Assembly: GCF_003058325.1 (NCBI RefSeq)
Contig: NZ_CP028843.1
Location: 3,655,501 to 3,719,500, forward strand
DNA length: 64,000 nucleotides
Direction of reading: 5' to 3'
Origin: Methylobacterium currus
GTDB lineage: Bacteria > Pseudomonadota > Alphaproteobacteria > Rhizobiales > Beijerinckiaceae
The notes beneath the pieces were generated by a model, which worked only from the letters and a program-made list of their open reading frames with translations, was not told where the DNA came from and did not search any database. Shown here one piece after another: positions 1 to 8,732 of this stretch. Made by a program: the position numbers and the translations under genes. The first letter of the stretch is position 1. Each line of letters begins with the position of its first letter.

Positions 1-246
1 ATAGTCACATGATTCGAGGTGAGAATCCTAGTCAAGGGCGCCATCGTGCCAGACTTTCGAGGCTCGATGATGGCCGGGAATGTCCCCGGCGGGAGTTTCC
101 GGCTGGAATTCGGCTTCGCGCCTTCGCCGCCCGTCCCCGGCATCGAGTCGCGCGGCGCTGCCGGAACCTCGCTCGGTGCGCCGCGCTATCCCGGTCGATC
201 GGCCGGGTCCTCGAGGGCTCCGGCGGCCTATTTCGGGACCTCATCC

Positions 247-1098
247 ATGCCGCAGATATCGACGCCGGTCTGGCTCATCACCGGCTGCTCCACCGGGTTC
301 GGGCGCGAACTGGCCAAGCTGGTCCTCGCCCGCGGCTGGCGTGCGGTGGTCACGGCGCGCGACGCCGCCCGGGTCGCCGACCTCGCGGCGGGGGCGGAGG
401 ACCGGGTGCTGGCGCTGCCCCTCGACGTGACGAAGCCCGATCAAGTCGCGGCGGCGGTGGCCGGCGCTCAGGAGCGGTTCGGCCGCATCGACGTCCTCGT
501 CAACAATGCCGGCTACGGCTACCAGGCCTCGGTCGAGGAGGGCGAGGAGGAGAAGATCCGCGCCCAGTTCGACGCCAACGTGTTCGGACTGTTCGCCCTC
601 ACCCGCGCGGTGCTGCCGGTGATGCGGGCGCAACGGAGCGGGCACATCATCAACATCACCTCGGTCGCCGGGCTGATCGGGTTTCCCGGCTCGGGCTACT
701 ACGCGGCGAGCAAGCACGCGGTCGAGGGCTGGTCGGACGCGCTGGCGGCGGAGGTCGGACCCCTGGGGCTGCGGGTCACCTGCGTCGAGCCTGGGCCGTT
801 CCGCACCGACTGGGCCGGCCGCTCCCTCGTCCAGACCCCGAGCCGGATCGCCGACTACGCCGAGACCGCCGGCGCCCGCCTCAAGGCCACCGCCGAGAAC
901 AGCGGGACCCAGGCCGGCGACCCGGTCCGCGCCGCCGAGGCGATGATCCGGGTGACCGAGAGCGCGTCGCCGCCGCGCCACCTGGTGCTCGGCGCCTGGG
1001 GCTTCGAGGCCGTGACCGAGCGGATGCGGGCGCGGCTGAAGGAGATCGAGGCGTCGGAGGCGGTGAGCCGCGGGGCGGATTTTCCCGCGGAAAGCTGA
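247..1098 (+). CDS. Short-chain dehydrogenase/reductase (SDR)
   Basis: An NAD(P)-dependent oxidoreductase of 283 residues, the usual length of a classical SDR. The cofactor-binding glycine motif is near the N-terminus (TGCSTGFGRE, about residues 12-21), the structural NNAG motif follows (about 82-85), and the catalytic Ser and YxxxK pair are visible (ITSVAG, then YYAASKHA). The downstream PG motif (EPGPFRTDW) is also present. I chose ATG 247 because the SDR fold begins immediately after it. The frame is open further upstream, but that stretch has no SDR similarity. Substrate cannot be told. It converges on the COG0523 gene with only 5 bp between stops, so it is a separate transcription unit. 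Confidence 0.9.
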   Translation: MPQISTPVWLITGCSTGFGRELAKLVLARGWRAVVTARDAARVADLAAGAEDRVLALPLDVTKPDQVAAAVAGAQERFGRIDVLVNNAGYGYQASVEEGEEEKIRAQFDANVFGLFALTRAVLPVMRAQRSGHIINITSVAGLIGFPGSGYYAASKHAVEGWSDALAAEVGPLGLRVTCVEPGPFRTDWAGRSLVQTPSRIADYAETAGARLKATAENSGTQAGDPVRAAEAMIRVTESASPPRHLVLGAWGFEAVTERMRARLKEIEASEAVSRGADFPAES

Positions 1099-1103
1099 GC
1101 GGT

Positions 1104-2132
1104 TCAGCCTCGAACCGCATCCGCCCGCGGCACCCCGGCCCCCGCCCGCACGAACGGGCTGTCCGGAACCCGCGGCGCGAACCGGAACAGCCCGGCAGGC
1201 GCCACGTCCTCCAGTTCTCCCGCCGCCAGGTCGCGGGCGATCACCACCACGAACGGCGCCGCGCCCTCGCCCGGCCGGCCGAAGGGGCGGGGACGCGAGA
1301 ACAGCGTGCCGACGCTCTCGACCAGCAGGGGACGATCCGACTCGACGACCCGCACCAGGCCCTTGAGGCGCAAGAGCCGCTCGCCGAGTTGGCCCGCGAG
1401 GTTGTCGAGCCAGGCCGCCAGATCGTCGTAGGGGAGGGGAGCGGTGGGCCGGGCGAGCCAGATCGCGACGCGGGGATGGGCGCCGGCGGGTTCCGCCTGG
1501 AGCAGCGCCGGATCGAGGCCGGCGCCGGGCAAAGGCGCGAAGGCGGCCGACACCGCGGCTTCGCGGTCGGGATCGGCCACGATCTCGGCGAGTGGGTTCA
1601 GGCCCGCGACCTCGGCCCTGGCCTGCGCGGGCCGGCCAAGGGGCGCGGCGTCGAGCTTGGTCAGCACGATGCGGTGCGCCGCGGCCCATTGCGCCGCAGC
1701 CTCCTCGAAGGCGGAGGTCTCAGGACCGCGGAGCGCATCGTAGGTGGCGAGGACCGAGACCCGCATGGGAAAGCCGGCGAGGCTCGCGAGCTGGCGCAGG
1801 ACCGGTCCGGGCTTCGACAGCCCGCTCGTCTCCAGCACGATCCGTCGGAGCGGCCCCGAGGCCTCCGGCCGCTCGGCGGCGAGCAGCGCCTCGACGGTGC
1901 GGGCGAGGTCGCTCGTCATCTGGCAGCAGACGCAGCCATTCGCCAGCATCGTCATCGGCACCTCACCCCCGCTCTCGCGCAGGATCAGCCCGTCGAGGCC
2001 GATCTCGCCGGCCTCGTTGACGATGATCGCGGTGTCGGCCGCCTCGGGGAGGGCGAGGTAGTCGCGCAGCAGCGTCGTCTTGCCCGAGCCGAGGAAGCCG
2101 GTGAGGACGACGAAGTCGAGGCTATCGGTCAC
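1104..2132 (-). CDS. COG0523 (CobW/ZNG-type) metallochaperone GTPase
   Basis: A 342-residue G3E-family P-loop GTPase. The N-terminus shows the Walker A GFLGSGKTTLL, the family's metal-binding GCVCC motif (ANGCVCCQ, about residues 63-70) and an LTKLDA guanine-specificity motif. The C-terminal CobW_C region follows. Family members deliver Zn or Co to client enzymes. The GTG start at 2132 is supported by a GTGA overlap with the stop of the upstream amidohydrolase gene, so translation is probably coupled. As last gene of an operon encoding a metal-dependent amidohydrolase, it may metallate that enzyme; this is inference from position only. Confidence 0.88.
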   Translation of the reverse strand: MTDSLDFVVLTGFLGSGKTTLLRDYLALPEAADTAIIVNEAGEIGLDGLILRESGGEVPMTMLANGCVCCQMTSDLARTVEALLAAERPEASGPLRRIVLETSGLSKPGPVLRQLASLAGFPMRVSVLATYDALRGPETSAFEEAAAQWAAAHRIVLTKLDAAPLGRPAQARAEVAGLNPLAEIVADPDREAAVSAAFAPLPGAGLDPALLQAEPAGAHPRVAIWLARPTAPLPYDDLAAWLDNLAGQLGERLLRLKGLVRVVESDRPLLVESVGTLFSRPRPFGRPGEGAAPFVVVIARDLAAGELEDVAPAGLFRFAPRVPDSPFVRAGAGVPRADAVRG

Positions 2133-3739
2133 GGTGCCGCCTGCTGCGGTGCCGCGTACTTGCTCGGCACCGCCTCGTCCCAGGTCGCCTTGACCAGCTC
2201 GCGCACGTCGGCGAGCAGCTCGGCGGTGTCGTAGATCACCCCGTCCTTGATCGTGTACTTGAGACCCCGGTGCCAGGTGGCGCCGTTCGTCGCCTCGTCG
2301 AGGCGCAGCGCCCCCGTGCCGTAGAGCAGCTTGAAGTCGGTCAGCGGGTTGTGGTCGTGGACCAGGAGGTCGGCGCGCTTGCCGACCTCGACGGTGCCGA
2401 TCTCGTCCTCGAGCCCGCACAGGGCCGCTCCTTGCGAGGTCGCTGCGCGCACGACTTCCAGCGGGTGGAAGCCCGCCTCCTGCAACAATTCCAGCTCGCG
2501 GATGTAGCCGAAGCCGAAGATCTGGTAGATGAAGCCCGAATCCGAGCCGGCGCAGACCCGGCCGCCGCGGTTCTTGTACTCGTTGATGAAGGCCATCCAG
2601 AGCCGGTAGTTCTCCTTCCACTCGATCTCGTTCTGAGTCGACCAGCGATACCAGTACGAGCCGTGGCCGCCACGCTGTGGGGTGAAGTAGTCCCACATCG
2701 ACTTCCAGGTGTAGTCCTTGTGCCAGTCGGCCTGGCGCGCCCGCATCAGGTCGCGGTTGGCATCATAGATCGTGAAGGTCGGCACGAAAGTGAAGCCGAG
2801 CTCCAGGAAGCGCTCCAGGGTCTCGTTCCATTTCCTGGAGCCGGGCTCCGCGCCCTGGCGGAACATCTGGCCGGAGACCGAGAAGCGGAAATACTCGTCG
2901 TTGTAGTCGTAATCGAGCGGGAAGTTCTGCACCACCCTGTCCTCGAACAGGGCCTCGGGCAGGCCGTAATAATGCTCGGCGCTGGTGAGGCCCCAGCCGG
3001 CGGTGGTCAGCGCGTTCATCCGCGTCACCGCCATCTGGGCATGGTGGCAACCCGATTTCAGCCCGAGCTTGCGGCACTCGTCGAGGGCCGCCTCCATGAT
3101 GGCGGGCGGCGCGCCGAAGAACTTCACCCCGTCGGCACCGCGCTCCTTGAGCTTGCGCAGCCACGCCCGTCCCTCCTCGGGGGTGTGGATCAGCTTCAGC
3201 ATGTCGTTGACGGCCGGGAAGTAGCTGTAGGCCAGGAGCCGCGGCGCCGCGATCTCGTTGGCCTCGGCGCGCTTCTTCTGGTCGAGCATCCAGTCGAGGC
3301 CGTTGAACGAGCCCATCTCGCGCACCGTGGTGACGCCGTGGGCGAGCCAGAGCTTGTAGACGTACTCGACCGGCGGCACCCAGCCGTTGGCGGCATGATA
3401 CGCGACGCCCGCATGCGCATGGCAATCGACGAAGCCCGGCGTCACCCACTTGCCGCGGCAATCGATCTCGTGGTCGCCGGGCGCCGGCCGGTTGACGCTC
3501 GTCGCGAGGTTGCCCGTGACCTTCTTGAGCTGCACGATGCGGCCGTTCTCGACCACGATGTCGGTCGGGCCGATCGGCGGCGCGCCGGTGCCGTCGATGA
3601 CGGTGGCGCCCCGCAGCACCAGGCGCTTGTGCGGCCCGATCCCGCGGTCGCGGGAGGTCGACGGGACGAGGGGCGGCTGGCCGGCCTTGGCCCGTTCGGC
3701 GGCGAGTTCGTTGCCGGCGAGAATCGGGGCGTCGCTCAT
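2129..3739 (-). CDS. Metal-dependent amidohydrolase
   Basis: A 536-residue amidohydrolase-superfamily protein (imidazolonepropionase/prolidase-like group). Metal-site motifs appear in order: DCHAHAG (HxH on strand 1), GADGVKFFG (Lys that is carboxylated in the family), GCHHAQ, SAEHYYG and CAGSDSGF (the last metal Asp). The C-terminal beta-sandwich half ends with the usual GKRADLLVHDHNPL. ATG 3739 is preceded by a good GGAGG ribosome site. It is the sixth gene of the leftward ABC operon, so its substrate is probably what the transporter brings in. It is likely to hydrolyse a C-N bond of a cyclic or peptide-like amide; the exact substrate is unknown. Confidence 0.88.
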   Translation of the reverse strand: MSDAPILAGNELAAERAKAGQPPLVPSTSRDRGIGPHKRLVLRGATVIDGTGAPPIGPTDIVVENGRIVQLKKVTGNLATSVNRPAPGDHEIDCRGKWVTPGFVDCHAHAGVAYHAANGWVPPVEYVYKLWLAHGVTTVREMGSFNGLDWMLDQKKRAEANEIAAPRLLAYSYFPAVNDMLKLIHTPEEGRAWLRKLKERGADGVKFFGAPPAIMEAALDECRKLGLKSGCHHAQMAVTRMNALTTAGWGLTSAEHYYGLPEALFEDRVVQNFPLDYDYNDEYFRFSVSGQMFRQGAEPGSRKWNETLERFLELGFTFVPTFTIYDANRDLMRARQADWHKDYTWKSMWDYFTPQRGGHGSYWYRWSTQNEIEWKENYRLWMAFINEYKNRGGRVCAGSDSGFIYQIFGFGYIRELELLQEAGFHPLEVVRAATSQGAALCGLEDEIGTVEVGKRADLLVHDHNPLTDFKLLYGTGALRLDEATNGATWHRGLKYTIKDGVIYDTAELLADVRELVKATWDEAVPSKYAAPQQAAP

Positions 3740-3765
3740 GGTGTCCTCCCGTGTTCTTGTTTCTG

Positions 3766-4659
3766 TCAGCGGGCGTAGCGGCGGCCGAGGAGCGCGGTGC
3801 CCAGTGCCGTCAGGACCAAGGTCGCGGCGAGCAGGATGAAGGCGAGGGCGGCGCCGAACGGCCAGTTCATGCCCTTCGAGAACTGGTCGTAGACGGCGGG
3901 CGCCATCATCTTGAACTGCGAGCCGCCGAGCAGCACCGCGGTCGCGTAGGTGTTCATGCACAGGATGAAGACGAGGACGCAGCCCGCCACCGTGCCGGGC
4001 AAGGCCAGCGGCCACACCACCCGGCGGAACACCGTGAAGGCGCCGGCCCCCAGATTCGCCGCCGCCTCCTCCACCGCCCGCGGGATGCTCTCGATCACCG
4101 AGGACAGGGTCAGGATCATGTAGGGCAGCACGACCGCGATCGTGCCGATCGCGACCGCGCCGGGCGTGTAGATCAGTTGCAGCGGCGCCGAGGTGACGTG
4201 CAGGCCCCGCAAGGTGGCGTTGATGAGCCCGTCATTGCCGAGGAGCCCGAGCCAGCCCGCCGCCCGCACGACGTTGCCGACGAGGAGCGGGATCAGGGTC
4301 AGGACGGTGACGAGGCTCTTCCACCGGCTCTCCATCCGGGCGAGCCGGTAGGCGGCCGGGAAGCCGAGGGCCAGGGTCAGTGCCGTGCAGGCGAAGGCCA
4401 TCACCAGCGTCGTGCCCATCACGCTGCGGTAATACGGATCGGCCACGGCGTTGAGGTAGTTCTGCGCCGTCGTCGCCTCGATCATCAGCTGCGTCGCGCT
4501 GTACTGATTGAGCGAGATGCGCGCGAGCAGCACCATCGGGCCGACCAGCAGCGCGGCGACGACGAGAACGGCCGGCAGGATGAGGGCGAACACGGCGGAC
4601 CTTTGGATTGGGGATTTCTTGGTTGCGGACGGGATCGGGGTTGGCACCCACCTCTCCAC
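3766..4659 (-). CDS. ABC transporter permease, spermidine/putrescine (PotB) type
   Basis: A 297-residue inner-membrane permease with about six hydrophobic segments and the EAA loop that docks the ATPase (EEAAANLGAGAFTVFRRVV, followed by PLALPG). This makes it a type I importer subunit of the PotB/polyamine-opine group. It pairs with the other permease at 6962-7813. Its gene sits between the binding-protein gene (178 bp upstream, with a palindrome between) and the amidohydrolase gene (26 bp downstream). A start slightly downstream is possible because the first 20 residues are polar. Confidence 0.88.
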   Translation of the reverse strand: MERWVPTPIPSATKKSPIQRSAVFALILPAVLVVAALLVGPMVLLARISLNQYSATQLMIEATTAQNYLNAVADPYYRSVMGTTLVMAFACTALTLALGFPAAYRLARMESRWKSLVTVLTLIPLLVGNVVRAAGWLGLLGNDGLINATLRGLHVTSAPLQLIYTPGAVAIGTIAVVLPYMILTLSSVIESIPRAVEEAAANLGAGAFTVFRRVVWPLALPGTVAGCVLVFILCMNTYATAVLLGGSQFKMMAPAVYDQFSKGMNWPFGAALAFILLAATLVLTALGTALLGRRYAR

Positions 4660-4740
4660 CGCACAGGGTCATCCCGGGGGCCGCGCAGCGGGCTCGGAAT
4701 GATCCCGGCGGTCCGGGAAAACTCTCGGACAAGGCTCAGG

Positions 4741-4782
4741 CGCGGGTCTCCCCTCTCCCAGACGGGAGGGGGGAGACCCGCG
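4741..4782. repeat. Intergenic palindromic element (REP-like)
   Basis: Two 19-bp arms (4741-4759 and 4764-4782) match as an inverted repeat with one mismatch and a 4-base loop. It lies between two genes of the same operon and has no T-run, so it is more likely a REP-type element or mRNA stabiliser than a terminator. A similar CTCTCCCC-rich hairpin lies at 10113-10140. Confidence 0.6.
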
Positions 4783-4836
4783 TTAGGCTTGTCTCGGCAT
4801 GTCGCCAGAAAGCCCCGAGGAAGACTGGTCGACAGC

Positions 4837-5862
4837 CTACCCCTTGAATTCCTTGTTCCAGAAATCCGTGAACGCCGCCTGCTGCTGTTGCATCGTGGCG
4901 TAGTCGAGCGGCCGGAGCTTGGCCTGCTGCGCCTCCGTCAGGCTGATCTGCTTGGCCAGATCCTCCGGCAGCTTGGCGTCCTTGACGGTCGGCACGTAGC
5001 CCATCTTCTGGGCGAAGGCGACTTGCGCCTTCGGGTCGAGCATGGCGTTCAGGTACTTGAAGGCGCTGTCCTTGGCCCGCGAGTTCTTCGGCACGCCGGC
5101 CTCGAACAGGATCGGCAGCGCGCCCTCCTCCGGCACCGCCATCTCGACCGGGATGCCGGCCTGCTTCCACATGAAGCCGCGGGCGAGCCACATCATCGAG
5201 ATCCACACCTCCTCGGACTTCAGGGCCGCGGCCAAGGTCTCGTTCGACGGATAGACCTTCGGCGACAGCTTCTTGAGGTCCATCAGGGCCGCCTGGCCCT
5301 TGGTGAAGTCGGTGGGCGTGCCGCCGGCCCCGATATTGGCGCCGGCCATGTTGAAGTTCCAGAGAATGTCCGAGAACCCGACCCGGCCCTTGTATTTGGG
5401 ATCGAAGATGTCGGCGTAGCGGGTCGGCGGGGTGGTGACCTTGCTCGGGTTGTAGAGCACGACCAGCGCCGAGTAGATGTGCGGGATCGAGTGCGGCTTG
5501 CGGAAGACGTCGATCACCTGCGACAGGCGCGGCACCTCGGCGGCCGGCACGGTCTCCAGCACGCCGAGCTGGCTCAGCATGTAGCTGTCGATGTCGTTGA
5601 TGCAGGCGACGTCCATGCTGGCGCGGCGGCTGGTGCGCTCGGCGATCAGCTTGGTGCGGCGCGGATCCTGGTTGGCGATGTCCTGCGAGACCTCGATGCC
5701 CTGCGGCTTCATCAGCGGGACGTCGATGTTCTGCTGCAGGAGCGCGCCGTAATCGCCGCCCCAGGTGCCGACGACGATCGGGGCGGCTTCGGCCCGGGCG
5801 GGGAGGGTGCCGGCGAGGCCGAGGGCGGCGCTGCTGGCGATGAGGGAGCGACGGGTGATCAT
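4837..5862 (-). CDS. ABC transporter periplasmic substrate-binding protein
   Basis: A 341-residue extracellular solute-binding protein of the PotD/opine family. The N-terminus MITRRSLIASSAALGLAG has twin arginines and a hydrophobic stretch ending in ARA, so a Tat or Sec signal peptide is expected. The mature part starts with the typical IVVGTWGGDYG. The ATG at 5862 overlaps the upstream ATPase stop (ATGA). Ligand unknown; the operon's amidohydrolase suggests a nitrogenous amide. Confidence 0.88.
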   Translation of the reverse strand: MITRRSLIASSAALGLAGTLPARAEAAPIVVGTWGGDYGALLQQNIDVPLMKPQGIEVSQDIANQDPRRTKLIAERTSRRASMDVACINDIDSYMLSQLGVLETVPAAEVPRLSQVIDVFRKPHSIPHIYSALVVLYNPSKVTTPPTRYADIFDPKYKGRVGFSDILWNFNMAGANIGAGGTPTDFTKGQAALMDLKKLSPKVYPSNETLAAALKSEEVWISMMWLARGFMWKQAGIPVEMAVPEEGALPILFEAGVPKNSRAKDSAFKYLNAMLDPKAQVAFAQKMGYVPTVKDAKLPEDLAKQISLTEAQQAKLRPLDYATMQQQQAAFTDFWNKEFKG

Positions 5863-6962
5863 CGGGCGGGGCTCTCTGCTGCGGGCATGACGCGGGACGC
5901 GTCGGGGATGGGAATGACGCGGGCAGCGTCGGGAGTCCAAGTGATGCGGACAGGATCGCCGGCCACGAGGCGGCGGCGGGGATCGTCGGGGAGCGGCGTC
6001 GGGCTCACCGCGACGATCGGCTCGCCGGCGAGATCGAGGTGATACTCGGTGCGGGCGCCCAGATAGGTGACGGCCCTGAGCCGGCCGGTGCCGGCGGGAT
6101 CGGGCGCGACCTCGATCCGCTCCGGCCGGATCGCCAGCTGGCCGCCCTTGGCGAGATCGCTCCTGGCGGTCGCGTCGGGCGCGCACGGCACGGCGGCGCC
6201 GCTCGCCAGGCGAAACACGCCGGCGCCCTCGCGCGCGCCGTCGAGCAGGTTGCAGCGCCCGACGAAGCCGGCGACGAACGTGTTGGCCGGGCGCTCGTAG
6301 AGGTCTTCCGCGCTGCCGACCTGGAGCACGCGGCCATGCTCCATCACCACCAGCCGGTCGGCCATGGCCAGGGCCTCGTCCTGGTCGTGGGTGACCATCA
6401 GGGTGGTGAGGCCGAGGCGCTTCTGCAATTCGCGGATCTCGAGCCCGACCTCGGAGCGCAGCTTCGCGTCGAGGTTCGACAGGGGTTCGTCGAGGAGGAA
6501 CACCGCCGGGCTCACCACCAGCGCCCGGGCCAGAGCGACGCGCTGCTGCTGCCCGCCGGAGAGCTGGCGCGGCAGCCGGTCGGCCAGCGCGTCGAGGCGC
6601 ACCAGCCGCAGGGCCTCGGCGATGCGCCGGTCGCGCTCGGCCCGACCCACCTTCCGCATCTCCAGCCCGAAGCCGACATTGTCGGCGACGCTCATATGCG
6701 GGAACAGCGCGTAGGACTGGAACACCATGCCGGTGTCGCGGGCATATGGCGGCAGCCGCGTCACGTCGCGCCCGCCGATCACGACGCGGCCGGCCGTGGG
6801 TTCGATGAAGCCCGCGACCATCCGGAGCGTCGTGGTCTTGCCGCAGCCGGAGGGGCCGAGCAAAGCCACGAGCTCGCCCTGGCGGATGTCGAGATCGACG
6901 CCGGCGACCGCGATCGCCTCGCCGTAGCGCTTGGTGACGCCGTCGAGCTGGAGGGTGCCCAT
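5859..6962 (-). CDS. ABC transporter ATP-binding protein (PotA type)
   Basis: A 367-residue ATPase with Walker A (GPSGCGKTTT), Q-loop (MVFQSYALFPHM), signature (LSGGQQQRVALARAL), Walker B (VFLLDEPLSNLD) and H-loop (MVTHDQDEAL). A C-terminal TOBE domain follows from about residue 280. It starts one base inside the stop of the upstream permease gene (TGATG) and overlaps the downstream binding-protein gene by ATGA, showing a tightly coupled operon. Confidence 0.95.
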   Translation of the reverse strand: MGTLQLDGVTKRYGEAIAVAGVDLDIRQGELVALLGPSGCGKTTTLRMVAGFIEPTAGRVVIGGRDVTRLPPYARDTGMVFQSYALFPHMSVADNVGFGLEMRKVGRAERDRRIAEALRLVRLDALADRLPRQLSGGQQQRVALARALVVSPAVFLLDEPLSNLDAKLRSEVGLEIRELQKRLGLTTLMVTHDQDEALAMADRLVVMEHGRVLQVGSAEDLYERPANTFVAGFVGRCNLLDGAREGAGVFRLASGAAVPCAPDATARSDLAKGGQLAIRPERIEVAPDPAGTGRLRAVTYLGARTEYHLDLAGEPIVAVSPTPLPDDPRRRLVAGDPVRITWTPDAARVIPIPDASRVMPAAESPAR

Positions 6963-7813
6963 CAGACGATCCGCGACAGCTTCACGAAGCGGTCGGTGAC
7001 CAGCATCAGGATCGTCACCATCAGAATCTGCGCGGTCGCGACGGCGGCCAGAGTCGGGTCCATTCGGAATTCCAGGTAGCTCAGCATGGCGACGGGCAGG
7101 GTGGTGCGCCCCGGGCCGACGAGGAGGAGGTTGAGCTCGAGGTTCTCGAAGCTCGCCACGAAGGAGAACAGGGCCGCCGCCACGATGCCGGGCCGCAGCA
7201 TCGGCAGGGTGATGCGGCGGAACACCGTGAGCGGCCGGGCGCCGAGATTGGCCGCCGCCTCTTCCGCCGAGCGGTCGAGTCCGGCGAGGCTCGCGGTGAC
7301 GAGGCGCACCGTCCAGGGGATGGTGATGAGGACGTTGGCGGCGACGAGGCCGCCCAGCGTCGCCTTGATGTCCATGTCGAGCCAGTCCTCGGCCCGCAGG
7401 TAGAACATGTAGAGGGCCGAGCCCGCGACGATCGCCGGCACCGCCAGCGGTGCGAGCAGGAAGGTGTTGATGAGCCCGCGCCCGGGGATGTTCGCCCGCA
7501 CCAGCGCGAGCGCCGCGGCGGTGCCGAGCGGCACGCCGATGGCGGTGGCGGCCAGCGCGATCTGGAGCGAGGTGAGGAAGCCGCGGGCGAAGTCGCGCTG
7601 CGCCCAGGCATTGAGGTACCAGCGCCAGGTGAGGCCCTCCGGCGGGAAGGTGACGATCTCCTGGTCGAAGAACGAGGTGACGATCACCATCACGATCGGG
7701 GCGAACACGACCGCGTAGGCCAGGATGACGGCCGCCAGGACGGCGAGGCGGCCGAGCCGGGCCGAGAGGCCGGGCGCGGCGGGCGAGAGGGTGGCGGCAC
7801 TCATGCGGTTCAC
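6962..7813 (-). CDS. ABC transporter permease, PotC type
   Basis: A 283-residue permease with about six membrane segments and an EAA loop (EEAAANLGARPLTVFRRI). It is the second membrane subunit of the importer, homologous to PotC. GTG 7813 overlaps the tetR stop as GTGA, which favours that start; an in-frame ATG at 7804 is the alternative. Co-transcription with tetR means that the regulator likely controls its own operon. Confidence 0.88.
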   Translation of the reverse strand: MNRMSAATLSPAAPGLSARLGRLAVLAAVILAYAVVFAPIVMVIVTSFFDQEIVTFPPEGLTWRWYLNAWAQRDFARGFLTSLQIALAATAIGVPLGTAAALALVRANIPGRGLINTFLLAPLAVPAIVAGSALYMFYLRAEDWLDMDIKATLGGLVAANVLITIPWTVRLVTASLAGLDRSAEEAAANLGARPLTVFRRITLPMLRPGIVAAALFSFVASFENLELNLLLVGPGRTTLPVAMLSYLEFRMDPTLAAVATAQILMVTILMLVTDRFVKLSRIV

Positions 7814-8604
7814 GGCTTCGAGGTGACGAGAGCTGACCTATTTGTAGGACAGGTGTCTGCCCTTTTGGCAAGACGGGTGGTCGCCCGATCGGCGAGAGAG
7901 GTGTTGGCAAGAGGGGTGTTGGCAAGAGAGGTGCCAAGCTCGGGCGCGGCCACGCCGCCCTCTCGCGAGAAGCGCGGACCTGCGAAGGCCGCGTCGCCCG
8001 CCGGCCCGCTGATCAGCTGCGGCAGCACCGCCTTCCAGGCCTCGATCAGATCGCGAAAATACTCCGGATCCGGCCGCAGCACCGTCTGCACGCCCATGCC
8101 GCGCAACAGGTTCACCGTGAGATTGAGGATGATCCGGGCCTCCCGCGGCGGCCGGGCCTCGGCATCGCAGAACTCGACCCAGATCGCATCGAGGGCGGCG
8201 TGGAAGCGCTGCACCACCGGGATCAGGCTCTCGCGCAAGGCCGCATCGGTGCGGGATTCGGTGATCAGCTCCATCGAGACCTGGAAGAACCGGCCGGAGA
8301 AGAGCGGCCACAGGAAGTCGACGAAGTCGGCGAGCGGCAGCGCCCCCGTGCGCACGTCCTGCGACACCGCCCTGATCTCGGCGGTGCCGTCGTCGAGCAG
8401 GGTTTCGAGCGCCGCGCGCACGAGATCGGACCGGCTCGGGAAGTGGTGCAGCAGCGCCCCGCGGGAGACCTGCGCCCGCTCGGCGATCCGGTGCGTCGTG
8501 GCGGCGTGGTAGCCGACGGCATGGATCTCGTCGATCGTCGCGCGCACCAGCCGCTCGCGGGTCGCGAGGCTGCGCGCCTGCTGCGGGCGTCCGGTCTGCG
8601 TCAC
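7810..8604 (-). CDS. TetR-family transcriptional regulator
   Basis: A 264-residue regulator. The N-terminal helix-turn-helix is clear (RERLVRATIDEI, then THRIAERAQVSRGALLHHF at about residues 36-54). The C-terminal ligand domain is followed by a low-complexity tail of about 45 residues with repeated LANT/LAKR units. GTG 8604 is preceded by GGAGG at a good distance; the longer upstream frame would run through the palindromic operator and is unlikely. It heads the ABC/amidohydrolase operon and is divergent from the amidohydrolase gene at 8733, so it probably represses both from the 26-bp palindrome between them. Confidence 0.88.
   Translation of the reverse strand: MTQTGRPQQARSLATRERLVRATIDEIHAVGYHAATTHRIAERAQVSRGALLHHFPSRSDLVRAALETLLDDGTAEIRAVSQDVRTGALPLADFVDFLWPLFSGRFFQVSMELITESRTDAALRESLIPVVQRFHAALDAIWVEFCDAEARPPREARIILNLTVNLLRGMGVQTVLRPDPEYFRDLIEAWKAVLPQLISGPAGDAAFAGPRFSREGGVAAPELGTSLANTPLANTSLADRATTRLAKRADTCPTNRSALVTSKP
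7890..7934. repeat. Three imperfect 15-bp tandem repeats in the tetR 3' end
   Basis: Three 15-bp units (7890-7904, 7905-7919, 7920-7934) of the form GGCRAGAGRGGTGYY, with a fourth weaker unit near 7866. The period is a multiple of three, so the tetR frame is kept and the protein tail gains LANT/LAKR-like units. Confidence 0.75.
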
Positions 8605-8630
8605 CGTTCCTCCGGGTTCTGCTGCCTGAT

Positions 8631-8656
8631 AAAAAAACAAGCTTGCCTGTTTTTTT
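8631..8656. promoter_or_regulatory. 26-bp palindrome, probable TetR operator
   Basis: Seven As and CA at the left are mirrored by TG and seven Ts at the right, around an AAGCTTGC core. Of 13 half-site positions, 11 are symmetric. It lies in the 128-bp gap between divergent tetR and the amidohydrolase gene, 27 bp upstream of the tetR start and 77 bp upstream of the other. Position and symmetry fit an autoregulatory TetR operator. It could in principle also form a hairpin with a U-run, but no gene ends here. Confidence 0.65.
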
Positions 8657-8732
8657 CTCGCTGTCCAGTGTGCCGTGGACGCCTCGCGCCCGGCCTTCCG
8701 GGTTCGCCTCGGCAATTGAAGGAACCGCCCGC

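Noticed and set aside
9..2234. Very long plus-strand frame across the SDR and COG0523 genes
   Set aside because: It is Arg/Gly-rich shadow sequence opposite or out of frame to recognised genes, as is usual at this GC content. The same holds for the long frames at 2270-3778 (+), 3751-6042 (+), 8921-11170 (+) and 20350-22488 (+).
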